From the NCBI RefSeq assembly GCF_000006565.2, contig NC_031477.1:6206174-6270173 (forward strand): DNA of 64,000 nucleotides, in the 5' to 3' direction. Position 1 is the stretch's first letter; each line of letters starts with the position of its first letter. The DNA comes from Toxoplasma gondii ME49 (lineage: Eukaryota > Apicomplexa > Conoidasida > Eucoccidiorida > Sarcocystidae). The translations under genes were made by a program, and so were the position numbers. Shown here piece by piece: positions 10,301 to 26,576 of the stretch. The notes beneath the pieces are model-generated. The model was not told where the DNA came from, made no database searches, and was given only the letters and a program-made list of their open reading frames with translations.

Positions 10301-13300
10301 GCGCTAGATCCGCAACGAGAGGTTGAGGCAGAGCAGGGACAGGTCCTCATATATTTTAAACAGCGAAAGCGCTTATCGCGTCTACGGTTCCTTACGCAGA
10401 GAGAAACTGCGTGGACATCTGGTCTGGTGCAATTAACTATACAAAGTGATGAGTCAAGAGACCGGTTTTCTTCTCACTCATGTGCTGTTTGGGGAGCTTT
10501 AACCCCCGTTTTCAACGGCCACCGAAGAGGTATCCTTTTTTGTCAACGAACACCCGCGTTCCGTCCTTCAGCCGCGCACCGCATGGTACCGGTCACTCTT
10601 TAGTATGCAAAATGAATTGGCATGACGTCTCTGTTTCACCAGACTGTCTGCACAAAAGTGGAATGAAGACACTCGGCCAGTCGAAGACACTGTCTATAAC
10701 CGGCACGCCCGCTTGCAAGAGCAACGCTGCAGCGCACATTACGACACACCCTGTTCAAACTACTCGCTTCTTATAACGAGACGAACGACAGAGGTAGGAA
10801 AACACACATTTATACAGCTTAAATATACGTGACCTCAAAAATGTGACAGCAACTTGCCGCCTTCTCGTGTAACAGTCTTCATTAAAACACCGACGGGATG
10901 CCGGAGAATTCACACGACGGTGGAGAGACCGTGGCGATCTCTTCCTGGTGGACTCACACGTTCTGTCACGTACAACCCGGGACAGGCATAGTTTCTATCA
11001 TGGCACCACAGAAGTCGCCGGAACACTGAAAAACATGAAAACACCGGTCACGCAACTCGTTGCCGTCGGTATGAAGTCATCGACGGGAAGTTACCCTTCA
11101 AATTTCGCAAAGAAAAAAGCCGACGCTTCTGTTGCATGCCCCTTCCCCCCGCCGCTGCGGGGCTGCACAGTACTTCACCTAAACGCGTCTGGTACGGAAC
11201 GCATGCAGCTACTCACTGGTTCTGTCAAGACCGAGCAAGTCGCCTGCGCCAGAGGTGACTGGCAGGTGAACAGCTTCTGCCGCGAAGCGTGCGAAGGAAA
11301 ATACACAAAGGTGTGAGTACACGGAATGGATGTCGAACTGGCGTATCACGGTGGCGTGCGTCAAAACGTGAGGGCCAACACGATCCGCAAGAGACAAGCT
11401 ACCCACGACGTCATGTGCAGGCCTCTTCGCTGAACATTTTCGTTCTACGAACGTTTGCCTACCGCTACGCGTCTCCAATGTCAATACGTTCATACCCACC
11501 ATCCGCCACACCAAGAAGCGCCCTTCCCACAGTATAAAGAGCCAAAGACGGACAATGGCACGGAAGAAAGTCTCGCACCCTCTAGTGTTTTCTTATGTAA
11601 ATACATGTAGTTCCCACTTCTCTGACAAATCCCACAAATCCTACGAGTCAACAATTCATACGGTCCCACGGAGGAAGGCGGAACCACTCACAGCAATTCT
11701 AGAAAGCAGCCGACAGCGACGGAGCCTTGACCCCACGCTGTACACTTACCCTTTCACGTGCAGAAGCCCACCCTCACGTCCCCAAGTGAGCTTCTCCTGC
11801 AAGAGTGACGCCCGTTTTCGCAGAATTGCCCGCAGAAAAAAGCCTTATCTTAGGCCTCACCAGGTACTGCTGACGAGTCCCGCGGGCCTGTTCCACAGAA
11901 TGCGATTGCTGATTGAGCACGGACACAGATTCTGCCCTTATGAAGGCACAGCCCACACACGCTCTCGCCAGTGCTTCCTCAGTGGCAGGGGAGGGAGGCG
12001 CTTTCGAAGCTTAGTCCCACACCGAAGTATCCAACTGCCTTTCCACTTCACGCTACCGCTGCCTCACACAAGCACGCTTCCTGCCGCTGCAATGCGAACA
12101 CAATCCCGCTGGAAAAAAGAAAGCGACCGGCACGCCCCCACCTCTATGCCTACCCTGAGGTGCTGTCATGCGAGCTCAAATGAAAAGAAAGAAGCGAGAG
12201 TACACCAGCACATGCCACGATAGTCTCCGAAGTTTTTCGTAAGAGACCCAGCTCAGAGATACCCGGAACGTGGACGCTATGTTGCCGCGTATCGCATGCG
12301 TCCCTCAATACACTGCGGGGAGCCGGTGAAATCCACGAAACGAAAATCCCACGCGTCTTTGGTCAGAACCGACCCAACAGTGACACAGCCAATGAGCGAG
12401 TGTAGCAGCATGGACATGAAGCGGAATAAAGGAGAACACGCCTCTGCACTGAATTAACACTTCACCATGGACGCGAACACGCCCTTGGGCCTTGACATAA
12501 AATCCAGCCAAAAGCACACATTCAGACGTGAAGTTGGACTGACTGACACAGAACGGAAAACGAAAAGCGACGAGTAAGGGAGCACACAACACTACAAACG
12601 ATACCTCCCCACGTGCCGGATGTCGATCCTGCGGCAACTTCACAGCACACGAAAGTGGCGTCCGCCCACGTCAAAGTGGCTCTTGACTTTTTATCAAAAT
12701 TACATACTTAACAGAAAAAACACAGAATACGAAAGACACCGCTTGCTGAACGGAGCCTCCTTCACACATGTATCAGCACTGGCTTTCTACAAACAGTAGC
12801 CAGTCTCTGCTGACACAAAGCACACCTCGCTCACAGTGCACCAGCGTCCTCTCGCTCCGGTGGGATACACGGAAGTGCTAACACACAGGAGTGATTGTCG
12901 ATGTCACATGGCGACTGCAACTGCCGTGGCGAGTCTGATAAAAACAAGTGTATAAACTCCCTCCATGAGGCGAAGGCTTCGACTGTCACTCCGAAACCTT
13001 CTCTGTGTGAACCTCCCTCTGGAAAAAATCATACTGCGGTATTACCAGTGATAAGCACACACACGGCTACTCCTGGCTCAACGTTTTAGCTGCATGCTAT
13101 GAAAAAAAGCTCCTCTGCCATCTCGTACAGACTTTGGCCCGCCAAACGTTATAATTTATCACGCTTCCGGGTCACCCCCACATGCACCACCTTCCCTTTG
13201 TCATCAAACGCTTTCGTTCGCCATGATTGGCTACCCACCCACGAAATTCGCCCGACGAGTGAAATCGTTGCTGCCGCCCTGCTGTCACCTACTGCGTGCC

Positions 13301-13567
13301 CCCCTACAACGAAACCTAAAAGTCAGGCACGTATCGCTCTCACTGCCGGAAGAGACAAACATGTCACACGACAAACCGAGGGAATCGACACCGAATGTGA
13401 AGTAACGAGACACTGGGCGCGGCCCGAGAAAACGGTCCCGCGTTGACGCCCCGCAAGACTGCGCAACTCACGTTAACCCCGACGCATCGCCTGGTACACA
13501 CAGGGCATCCTCGCGATCGCATGCCGCGGCACGCTGCGCAGTACAACCGGTTGAAACCTGACTTCTC
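7364..13567. other. 6.2-kb non-coding interval between RRP46 and the AP2 gene
   Basis: No gene is supported. The left end should contain the RRP46 promoter and leader. The right end should contain the 3' untranslated region of the AP2 gene, whose stop is at 13568. Open frames on both strands (for example plus 11555-12223, minus 9781-10137) lack recognisable domains and their composition is unlike the neighbouring genes. A long 3' UTR, an unrecognised exon set or a long non-coding RNA could be present and would not be visible by eye. Confidence 0.45.
8714..8752. promoter_or_regulatory. Paired YGCATGCR motifs upstream of RRP46
   Basis: CGCATGCA at 8714-8721 and TGCATGCG at 8745-8752 lie about 1.35-1.4 kb upstream of the RRP46 start. 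The distance is long for a core promoter, but 5' leaders in this group can be long. Function is inferred only from the motif. Confidence 0.28.
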
Positions 13568-16500
13568 TTAGGCTGACGTTGTTCGCGCTCGTCTCTCTGC
13601 GTCGCGTTTCGCTTCGAAATCCACGTGAGACTGTCGGGACAGGGTTTGCAGTCGGGTAGCCACCGCGTGGGGGTACAAGAAACTTTCAAGCTCTGTTGCA
13701 CTTTCCATCGTCCGCGCAGCGCTATCCTGCTGCATGCGCTTCAGAAGCGCACGGGCGGCTAGTGAGGCCTCTGCATATGGACGCGACTCAAACGGTAGGC
13801 TCCTGGGAGTCGCGCGTTCTCTCTCCCCTTCAACTTGCACGCACGCGAGCTTTGGTGTGTCGAACCCCCGCGTTTGACGAACCAACCGTGAGTACGCTTC
13901 GGTCTCTTCTGGCATGTCTCGGCTGATGCCAAAAAAATTTGAGGCACGCACAATCTGAGACACTGACCGTCCGAAATCTCTCTCCATCTCCCGTCTAGCC
14001 TCGATGGCGCGCTGTCGAGCATGTTTTCCGTAGCGTTTCAGAGAGAAACTTCTCTTCTGAACCTTCCCGTTCACCCTCATATTAGCCGCCCACGCTTGAT
14101 TGGTGACGTCGAAATAAACACCTCGGACAGCTCGCAACGGGACGTCGTCAGGGCCCTCTTCCCGCTGCGTCGACACCACGTCCAGGTCTCTATTTGGAGC
14201 TTTTTCGTCACCCACGGCAGTCTGTCGCAAGCCGTCAGCCGCAAGGCCTTCGTTTTGCCGAAGCGTGAGAACCCGTTGTTCTTGCTTGCCACCGAATCTC
14301 TCTTCTCCCGCCGCTGCACAGTGCGCCATCGCCTCGCCAGAGTCCACACGAGAGTCAGAGAGCGAACTGTTCACCGCTTTGTCGCCGAGCCGAATTCCAT
14401 GGGCGTTCCCGACTACTCCCTCAGCACTGGCGCGCACTTCTGGAACCGCGCCTAAGCCGTGGCCGCCTGTCCCTGGAAAGGCCCCTGCCTGGGTCGAGAT
14501 GCTCAAACCCGGCAACCCTGGGGAGTCTGCGTAGCCACGACTCGGACCCTCAGCTCTGCCAAGCCCATCACACACAGACTCGGCGGCGCTTCCCGTTTTG
14601 CAGGTCACCTCCTCGAGAAACGCGGCGACTCGTCGGAACCGCGAAACTTGCGAGTCACATGCAGAAAGCAACGAGAATCTGTTGCTCCCCCCTGGCAGAA
14701 AACTCCCTTGAACGTCACAGTAGTCCCCCGTCCTTCCTCGCCGCCTCATTCTCCACTCCTCACTTGGTCCCGCCCACTCGTCCATGCGACTGCCCGCTCC
14801 GTTTTCCCCGATGCCATGGTTGTTGCCCCTGGCTGCGCGAGCCAGTGTGGACTCTAGAAGGTTCATCAGAGAGCCGCAAGCACCTGTTCTTTCCAAATGT
14901 GACCCGTTCGCCGCGTCCACAGGCTCAGCGTGGCCAGGCCACAACCCGGACGCAGCCGACTCCAGGCCGACTTCGTTTCCGCCACGATACCCATTTGGTT
15001 CGTAGGCGCCATTCGAAGAGGTTGCCGCGGAGGTCCATCGGTGCAGCGCCCGGGGTGCGTCGCTATTGGACAGTCCAGCGAGGAGCTGAACAAGCAGCTG
15101 ACCAGCTGCTGCATCGTTGGTTTTTGCAGACTCGGACCGAGACAGCAAAGACAGAAGCCGAGAGATCCGCGGGTCCGGCATCGAGCCACGCGCCTCAAGG
15201 CCGTAGTTAGCTGCCAACATAGAGAGACAGGACGAGGCGGTGCGCTCGCACTCGACAGCACTAGCGAGGAACGCCTTTTGTCGAGGGAGGCCGTAATCCG
15301 TATCTCCAATTTTCCGCTTTCTGCTCGTTTCGCCTGCTCCCGCCTCATACCCAAATCGTCCAGCCATTAAACCATCGGCACTGCCGCCGAGACGGCCACG
15401 GTGGCCGTCGTTTTCCTTTGTCGAAATCGTCTGAAAACCGAGGACACGGGAGGCAGCGTGCAGTGCTTGCTCTTCTGCATTCCATTCCGGGGTCTCGGCC
15501 ACGCCGCACTGAAGAACGGGACGGCAAAAAGTCCCACTTAGAGGCGAGTGGGGGCCCAAAGCGAATGCCGCTCCGCCGCGGAGACTCGCGGGCAACGACT
15601 CGCAAGAAGGCATAGTCCGCTGACAACATCCGAAGTTTTCTTTCCCGCCAGGACTGTTCACGGCACTCTCTGTACTGCTGTGGCTGCTGCCGTCCGCGGT
15701 GCTCACATTCGTCCTGCTCAGTGTCGCGATTAAGCGAGCCTCTGAGTCTCTACAGTCGCGATCCGACGCGAGGCGGTCACCTGAACACAGCGGGTCTCCG
15801 GTCGACGGGGCATCACGGCATTTGCCTTCTGCCTGTTGACTCTGCTGTCTTCGGTGCACCTCCAGTAGGCGCCGCTGAAGCCGCACCAGCTGCTCTCGGA
15901 GCTGCCGCTCTTCTTCGTCTCCGTCAAGCTCTGTGTCGGTTTCCCTGGCGCCTTCGGCCGCTTCTTTCAAATCGGAGGCGAATGTCTCAGAAGCGTTCGT
16001 GGACGAAGCTGTAGAGGGGAGTACCGCATCCATCCTGTCGTTCACACAATCCTCTGTCTTGTCCAGAGTGAGTTGTCTTTCCGAAGTCGGCTCCACCTTG
16101 CGCGACTCTCGGGACCTTTCGAAACTCTCGTCGCCATCGACGTCCCCGCTGACACTGGCGTAGGATGACAACACGGTCTCACTGCAAACCCGCGAGCTTG
16201 TGTCTTTACCGGTGCCTCCTCTGTTAGTGTCTACTTCGGTTGGTCTCGTGCTGTCGTCAACTGTCGCTCGAAGCCCGACTGACACCTGATTTTGCGTTGC
16301 CTCTGCCGACTCCTCCTGCGCCTTGGACACAATGTCGCGCCGCTCCCGCCGTCTAGTGTCCAACAATGGCTGAGGGTCCACGGCAAGGGCTCCAAGCTGG
16401 GTTCCAGCTTCCGAATTCGGGAGCTCGGGCCTCTTCGAGGTCGCTGCCTCCAACACAGCGCGGGCACCAGAGGGCATCAAACCCGGCGAACCGCTGCCGC

Positions 16501-17584
16501 TCAGCAAAGCAGGTTTCACTATGCAATCTACTACGGGGAGGGCTTTGGTCGGGCGGAGGCGGTCTACATCGAGCGAGGCAGGAACCGTTGGTGAGCAGCA
16601 AGCAGTGGACGAACAAACAGACCGAACAGACAATTTTGGTGAAGATGCGCGGATTGTGGGGGAGTCCGAGAGTTCGGGTGCAGAATTCGAAGAACGCGGG
16701 GGTGCCGACGTCTCCGTTGCCTTCGTGATGCAACCACTTTGTGGTTGGTCAGGGCGTCCATCGCCTCGATCTGTATCCAGAGAGCTGAGCCTCTCTCTGC
16801 GGGGTGGGGCTTTTGACGCAAGATGAGCTGCAGATGATGATGATTCGCGTAGCTCAAGCAGTTCTCTCGTTTCACAACGGCGTGAGTCAGGTTCTCCTTG
16901 AAACACCTCTGAATACCTATCGCCGCTAATTTTTCGCATTTCCGCGTTGCCTTCTTGAGGAGGATCCGGCCAGTTGTCAGCATGAGAAGCCCTACGACCT
17001 TGCTGCTGCCCTGATGCTGAAACCTCCATCGTTTTATCTTCTTCACTGTCTAGGCTCTCTCTTGACGGGCACCGCGTATGCAGGCCGGACGCGAACGGGG
17101 TGTTTGCTAACAGTAGCGCCCGATCCACGATGTTTCCGTCCATCTGGCGCGTCTCATCTGTTTCATGTTCTTCCATTAGCCTACTCGTGTCCTCCACTGA
17201 AGAGAGACGCTGCACAAACTCGACGTCTAGCCTGCTCAAACTCAACTTTGGAACGATAGCGTTGGCTTTCGAGGCAGAGGTATCCCGAGAGGGGAGCGTG
17301 CTGGGCGATCGCGAAGTGAACGCTGAGAACGCCCTGAAAGGGCTCTGACCCTTCGTGCCGAGCATCCGAGTTGAACAGAGTTCAGTCACCTGCCAACAAC
17401 TTCGGACATCTTCGCTACCCTCAGCGCTGAGAGCTTCGTCCACCTCTGGATGCCCCTGAATGGCAGCGGGCACTGGCCTTGGCATTTTAGGATTCCACGA
17501 AGGCAAGTGGGTGAGGATGTCTGTTTCATGACGTGTGCGCTTCAGCGACTCCGGCGAGTGTGTCGCCATTCCCTCCAACGGCAT
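13568..17584 (-). CDS. ApiAP2 transcription factor, single C-terminal AP2 domain
   Basis: One uninterrupted exon of 1,338 residues. The ATG at 17584 opens with MPLEGMATHSPES. The AP2/ERF-type DNA-binding domain lies at about residues 1153-1205 (genomic 13970-14128): VRGVYFDVTNQAWAANMRVN, then KRSFSLKRYG and ARQRAIEARREMERDFG. This gives the three strands and amphipathic helix of apicomplexan AP2 domains, the main family of sequence-specific regulators in this phylum. The preceding 1,150 residues are Ser/Glu/Arg-rich and probably disordered, with a short Glu/Arg/Leu-rich coiled-coil-like stretch at about 552-585. About 130 residues follow the AP2 domain. The protein should act in the nucleus. 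Which numbered AP2 it is cannot be decided here. A 5' non-coding exon or an upstream coding exon is possible. Confidence 0.9.
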   Translation of the reverse strand: MPLEGMATHSPESLKRTRHETDILTHLPSWNPKMPRPVPAAIQGHPEVDEALSAEGSEDVRSCWQVTELCSTRMLGTKGQSPFRAFSAFTSRSPSTLPSRDTSASKANAIVPKLSLSRLDVEFVQRLSSVEDTSRLMEEHETDETRQMDGNIVDRALLLANTPFASGLHTRCPSRESLDSEEDKTMEVSASGQQQGRRASHADNWPDPPQEGNAEMRKISGDRYSEVFQGEPDSRRCETRELLELRESSSSAAHLASKAPPRRERLSSLDTDRGDGRPDQPQSGCITKATETSAPPRSSNSAPELSDSPTIRASSPKLSVRSVCSSTACCSPTVPASLDVDRLRPTKALPVVDCIVKPALLSGSGSPGLMPSGARAVLEAATSKRPELPNSEAGTQLGALAVDPQPLLDTRRRERRDIVSKAQEESAEATQNQVSVGLRATVDDSTRPTEVDTNRGGTGKDTSSRVCSETVLSSYASVSGDVDGDESFERSRESRKVEPTSERQLTLDKTEDCVNDRMDAVLPSTASSTNASETFASDLKEAAEGARETDTELDGDEEERQLREQLVRLQRRLLEVHRRQQSQQAEGKCRDAPSTGDPLCSGDRLASDRDCRDSEARLIATLSRTNVSTADGSSHSSTESAVNSPGGKENFGCCQRTMPSCESLPASLRGGAAFALGPHSPLSGTFCRPVLQCGVAETPEWNAEEQALHAASRVLGFQTISTKENDGHRGRLGGSADGLMAGRFGYEAGAGETSRKRKIGDTDYGLPRQKAFLASAVECERTASSCLSMLAANYGLEARGSMPDPRISRLLSLLSRSESAKTNDAAAGQLLVQLLAGLSNSDAPRALHRWTSAATSSNGAYEPNGYRGGNEVGLESAASGLWPGHAEPVDAANGSHLERTGACGSLMNLLESTLARAARGNNHGIGENGAGSRMDEWAGPSEEWRMRRRGRTGDYCDVQGSFLPGGSNRFSLLSACDSQVSRFRRVAAFLEEVTCKTGSAAESVCDGLGRAEGPSRGYADSPGLPGLSISTQAGAFPGTGGHGLGAVPEVRASAEGVVGNAHGIRLGDKAVNSSLSDSRVDSGEAMAHCAAAGEERFGGKQEQRVLTLRQNEGLAADGLRQTAVGDEKAPNRDLDVVSTQREEGPDDVPLRAVRGVYFDVTNQAWAANMRVNGKVQKRSFSLKRYGKHARQRAIEARREMERDFGRSVSQIVRASNFFGISRDMPEETEAYSRLVRQTRGFDTPKLACVQVEGERERATPRSLPFESRPYAEASLAARALLKRMQQDSAARTMESATELESFLYPHAVATRLQTLSRQSHVDFEAKRDAERRARTTSA

Positions 17585-20563
17585 GGCCGAACTACGCCGC
17601 TCGAGTGACTGTGCACGCGTCGAGACTTGTCTTTGACCGACGGAATGCCGTACGCTGCGTCCTGCAAGAGAGATACTTGTGCCACAAAAAAGAAGACATG
17701 CAACACATGGACTTACTCAGGACTGGAACGGAATTCACCCGAACTCCCCCCCATCAAAAGGTCAATAACGGCGGGACGATCGCTCGTACTGTTCGGGCCC
17801 CCACTGCCGTCCCGCAACATTGATAGATTAACTACCACTGCGTGCAGCTCAAGGTGGCAGACATGCAGACACTAGGGATCCCAAGTCTGGTTTGTCTCAT
17901 GTTCGTTTGCACACTTCTGCAACCGACAGGCGACAGCAACAGTCGCCTGCAAGACAGCAATTGGCACACTACTCCTGTGTGCTGCAGGTACATGCGGTTA
18001 CTTTCAATGGTCGACTGTCGCACTCTAGCTTTTTCTCTACGTCCTCTCAAATATGTCGGTAAAAAGTCGACGGGCAATAGGTTTTAACCATTCGCACACA
18101 ACTTTACTCAAAAGAAACCACCAATGCCTGCAGTCTCACTTTTCCTTTTGGCGCGCAGGTTCCCGCTTGTCTATGCACTTGTATTCGTGGCTTCGTACTC
18201 GTACCACCGTGCCGCCGTAGAGCTTTCCCGTCGTCCCCCACAAAAGGCTTCCGAAGATCGCCCAGATCAGTTGTCTGCTCGAGCAAGGCCGCTTCGCAGA
18301 GAAAAACACTGTCTTTCCACGCCCGTCCACAACGTTTTTGTGTCTGTTGAAACGCGTGTGTGCCGTCTCGTCAAGAGCCCTAACGAGTAGGGGCAGAAAA
18401 AGGGGGCTAGCGCTGGTGTGGCTGTTGCACACGCCAATCACACTGCTGTGGGCAAGGAGGTAGAGGCGGTGGGTTGCTCTTCCGTTCAGAAGTTCCCTTT
18501 CTCCACGAGCAGACGTCCCGTTCCTTGGTGCACGGGCGAATGCAAAAAATCGTAAGCTGCAGAGAAAGATACTTGGGGCGGATACGTGATGTGAGCACTG
18601 GCGGTTCCCTCGGGCGAGGTGCCATTCCGCACACCAGCGGAGGGAGACGCTGGGGACAAGTGCGACCGCAGCGCAAGATCTGCAAAGGTGTACACTGTAA
18701 GCCGACCGACACGCTCAGCTCTGCAGTGGCGTGCTACGAAGTGCGGGTGCACGCGCCGTACGAGCCTACGCAGAGGCGGCCAGCTTTGTTGGCCGGTTGT
18801 CCGGAGAACGAACGGCGAAAAACGACATGAAATCAGCAGCATCTCCCGATCTTACTCCTTCGGAGCGATTGACGTGATGGATCGCCTTGATTCGTGTCTC
18901 TCACAGATTAGTGTCTGCAACTACCACACGACACCGATCGCCTACACGGAGAAAGGGCGAAGGCGCAAATCTGGGAGAATAATGAGACGGCGGAGCTCTC
19001 CAAATCGCTGCTCGGTTCTTCAACCTAAAAAATGGCCGGACAGTTTGCGAACGAACCTGTAGAAAATGTCGGGAGACTCCTAAACTGTCTCCACCACAAC
19101 GTCACTGCGTCGCGCGTTTTTGCGATGTGCCGGCTCACTTGCACACACGCTTGTTTATCACTGTTCTTCTCACTATCTCTCAATTCCACCACCCTCTCTG
19201 TGGCGGCCTGTGTGCCTCTTCTCTTGCGCACACCCAGCGCGAACGCCTGCTGGAAAGACGCTTACGCGGATGACGCAGCGGCAGGAAGAAGTCAGTGCCC
19301 GTCCACTTTTCCACTTAGAAGACACACGCAGGTTTCGACCATGTTACACATAACTGAAATGCCACATGACACGACGGCATCAACACAAAGTATACTGAAC
19401 AGCCGTCAATCACGAACAGAGACACACGCGACCGGTGCATACCCCGGCAGATGACCCCGTTCCGATTGACTACTGCCGCAGGCAGCGAGTCCGAAAACCC
19501 GTCTCTGCCGTTGAGATCCACAAAAACGTTGCGGCGTTTGAAGGACTCGTCCAAATCTCCGTTTCGCCTTGAATGGCTGAGCCAAAAGGTTTCAGCGTTC
19601 CACCCAGCCAGTGAGCTTTGAGGAGGGCGAATGTACTTATCCACGGTACACTGGCCCTTTAGGAAAGCTGCAGACGAGTGGGTAGGCGACGTATCCGACA
19701 AAGGAAGAGCCACCGCGGCATCGTCGCACCAAAAGCGCCACCCCTGGCCTGCGTTCGCTCCTTGTTCCAGCCTTTTTGTCTCATAGAAATTCAAATGACA
19801 TTAGAAGTTCCACCATCCTTGCGCATGGTGGTTCACCGGACAGGGGAAAGGAACACTTCAGTGGAAGGTCCATGCAATTACCAGTCTCCGCCGACCGCGC
19901 CTGACGGTCAGTGGGGCCCGGTTAAGCGATTATCACTGCATACAATCAGCGTTAAGACCCGCGGGGGAAGCAACTCGTTGTTGCAGACACACTCGACAAA
20001 GAAACTGGCCGCGAGTGCAAACAGGTTAAGAGCAAGTAACAGCCCTAAATCGATCAGGGACAATGAACGGCATCGTGTTACGATGAACCACGACCCGGTT
20101 GGTGCGTCAATTAAAGTGACGGGGTCGCTTCAGTTGAGTCCGTCCGACAGATCTGCGCAGACCATCGGACGGAGGGACGGGGGAGGACGGTTGATCCCGT
20201 TTCCCGGAGTTTACCGTCTAGGTAGCTGCGGCGAATGTCCCCGGTGTCTCTTCGTCCCCTCTTCAGAGACGCGTAGAATAACCGGTCGTCGCCGCCACCT
20301 TCCGACGTGTGCCGGACGAAGGGCCAGCAGCGCCTACATCAAAGACCACTCGCGGCGAGGTGAGGTTCTAACCTCCGGTCGTCTGCTAGAATCACCGGAA
20401 TACCGAAAAGTGGGGATGAAGCACACGCGAGGGCGGCGAGTTTCGGCTGTCCTCTTTCGGGCTATGGCGGGTGCGCTTCCTTGGACGGGGAACCATCCTC
20501 ATCATCTGATAAACTGGCAGGCCTCACACACAATATGTTCCCTAAGAACCCAAAGCGTGTGGC

Positions 20564-20594
<31 letters not shown>

Positions 20595-21789
20595 GCATTC
20601 CATGGCAGACACATAGCGGCGCCCAAACATCAACGCCCCCACCGTTGGCGTTCTGCGTTTTCAAGGTTCCCGTGGAGATGCCTCCACCTTGATGGCTGCT
20701 CGTGCTGCGGCTCCGCGCACGAGGCAGTATATGCCTGCATTTTAACAACAAAGTGGGGGTGGGAGCGAAACCTCCCCAAAGCAACTGGACGTTTTTTGGT
20801 GCTTGCATTCGGACCACAACCCCTCTTGGCCACCCATAAGCAATGCGGCCGTGATAGCGGACGCTAGGTGTGCACGGTGCTGCTTATGAGCGTCTCACAG
20901 CCTCAAGCTACTATGTCGCCGTCCTGCAACATGGATACCAGCATTCTCTACAAAGCACGGACTTAACGGCCCACTGTGTCTCTACTTGAAATATCGTCAC
21001 ATGCGCCTTTGGCGGGGAACTGTGGAACTTGATTGATGCAAGCGCCTTTTGGAAACGCTGTTGAGAGGACGTGCTCGACGTCGTATCTCGTCGTTGCCTA
21101 TGGGCGGCCTATCCACGCCTTTGAAAAGCCAGCAGTGAACAGGGGTGCCTTAGACAGCGGTTACTTTACAACAGTTTGATGACGACAACGCCTCCGTGGA
21201 AGAAACCATCTTGATACATCCCCATTACCGCAATGACCCCTCTATCCCAGCCTACCTGCGCCAGTTATCGAACCTACAGCAACTCAATAACGATGCAGTC
21301 GACGCGAGAAACGTAAACTGCCAGTTGAGACAACACCTGCCAGCCGGCGTTTGATCTGAATGTGCAGGAATGGAATGGACTGCAAGCTCACTGGCCGTTG
21401 GACGAGAGCCGTCCACGAGACGGCCTGAATCCAACCGCCCTCTCGATCACAAAAACACCACCTATCGTTTCACGAGTTACTAGTGGCAGCTGTCAGCCGG
21501 GAATGTATCTCTCCTCTAAACCCCATCTGAGCGTGCTTTTTCACTGCTTTTTCACCGTCCTTGTCCGGGTTTGTGGCATGACGCCGCGTGATCCACACGT
21601 CAACACCTGCCTTGCGAGAAAGGAAGCCTTACGTAGTTTGCCAGGTTTGCTGTACAGCGCCGGCAATGTGACATCGGGCCAGCCCGTAGTCACCCATTAA
21701 GAAAACCGAGGATTCAACAACACAACAAAACTATAAATGGTTCCTAACAGAATGCGAAAAGAAGAGCACGTTTAACGCAGACCGAACAA
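17585..21789. other. 4.2-kb non-coding interval upstream of the AP2 gene
   Basis: It should contain the AP2 gene promoter and leader on its left and the TRM61 3' untranslated region on its right. The longest open frame (plus 19678-20595) begins at GTG, runs into the AT microsatellite at 20566 and shows no recognisable motif, so it is not called. No other structure was recognised. Confidence 0.45.
20566..20594. repeat. (AT)n microsatellite
   Basis: About 14 AT units in the intergenic interval between the AP2 gene and TRM61. Confidence 0.9.

Positions 21790-26576
<4,787 letters not shown>

Noticed and set aside
19678..20595. A 305-codon plus-strand frame between the AP2 gene and TRM61.
   Set aside because: It begins at GTG, ends by reading into an (AT)n tract as Tyr-Ile repeats, and shows no motif, splice structure or recognisable homology. 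Not excluded as an orphan, but not supported.
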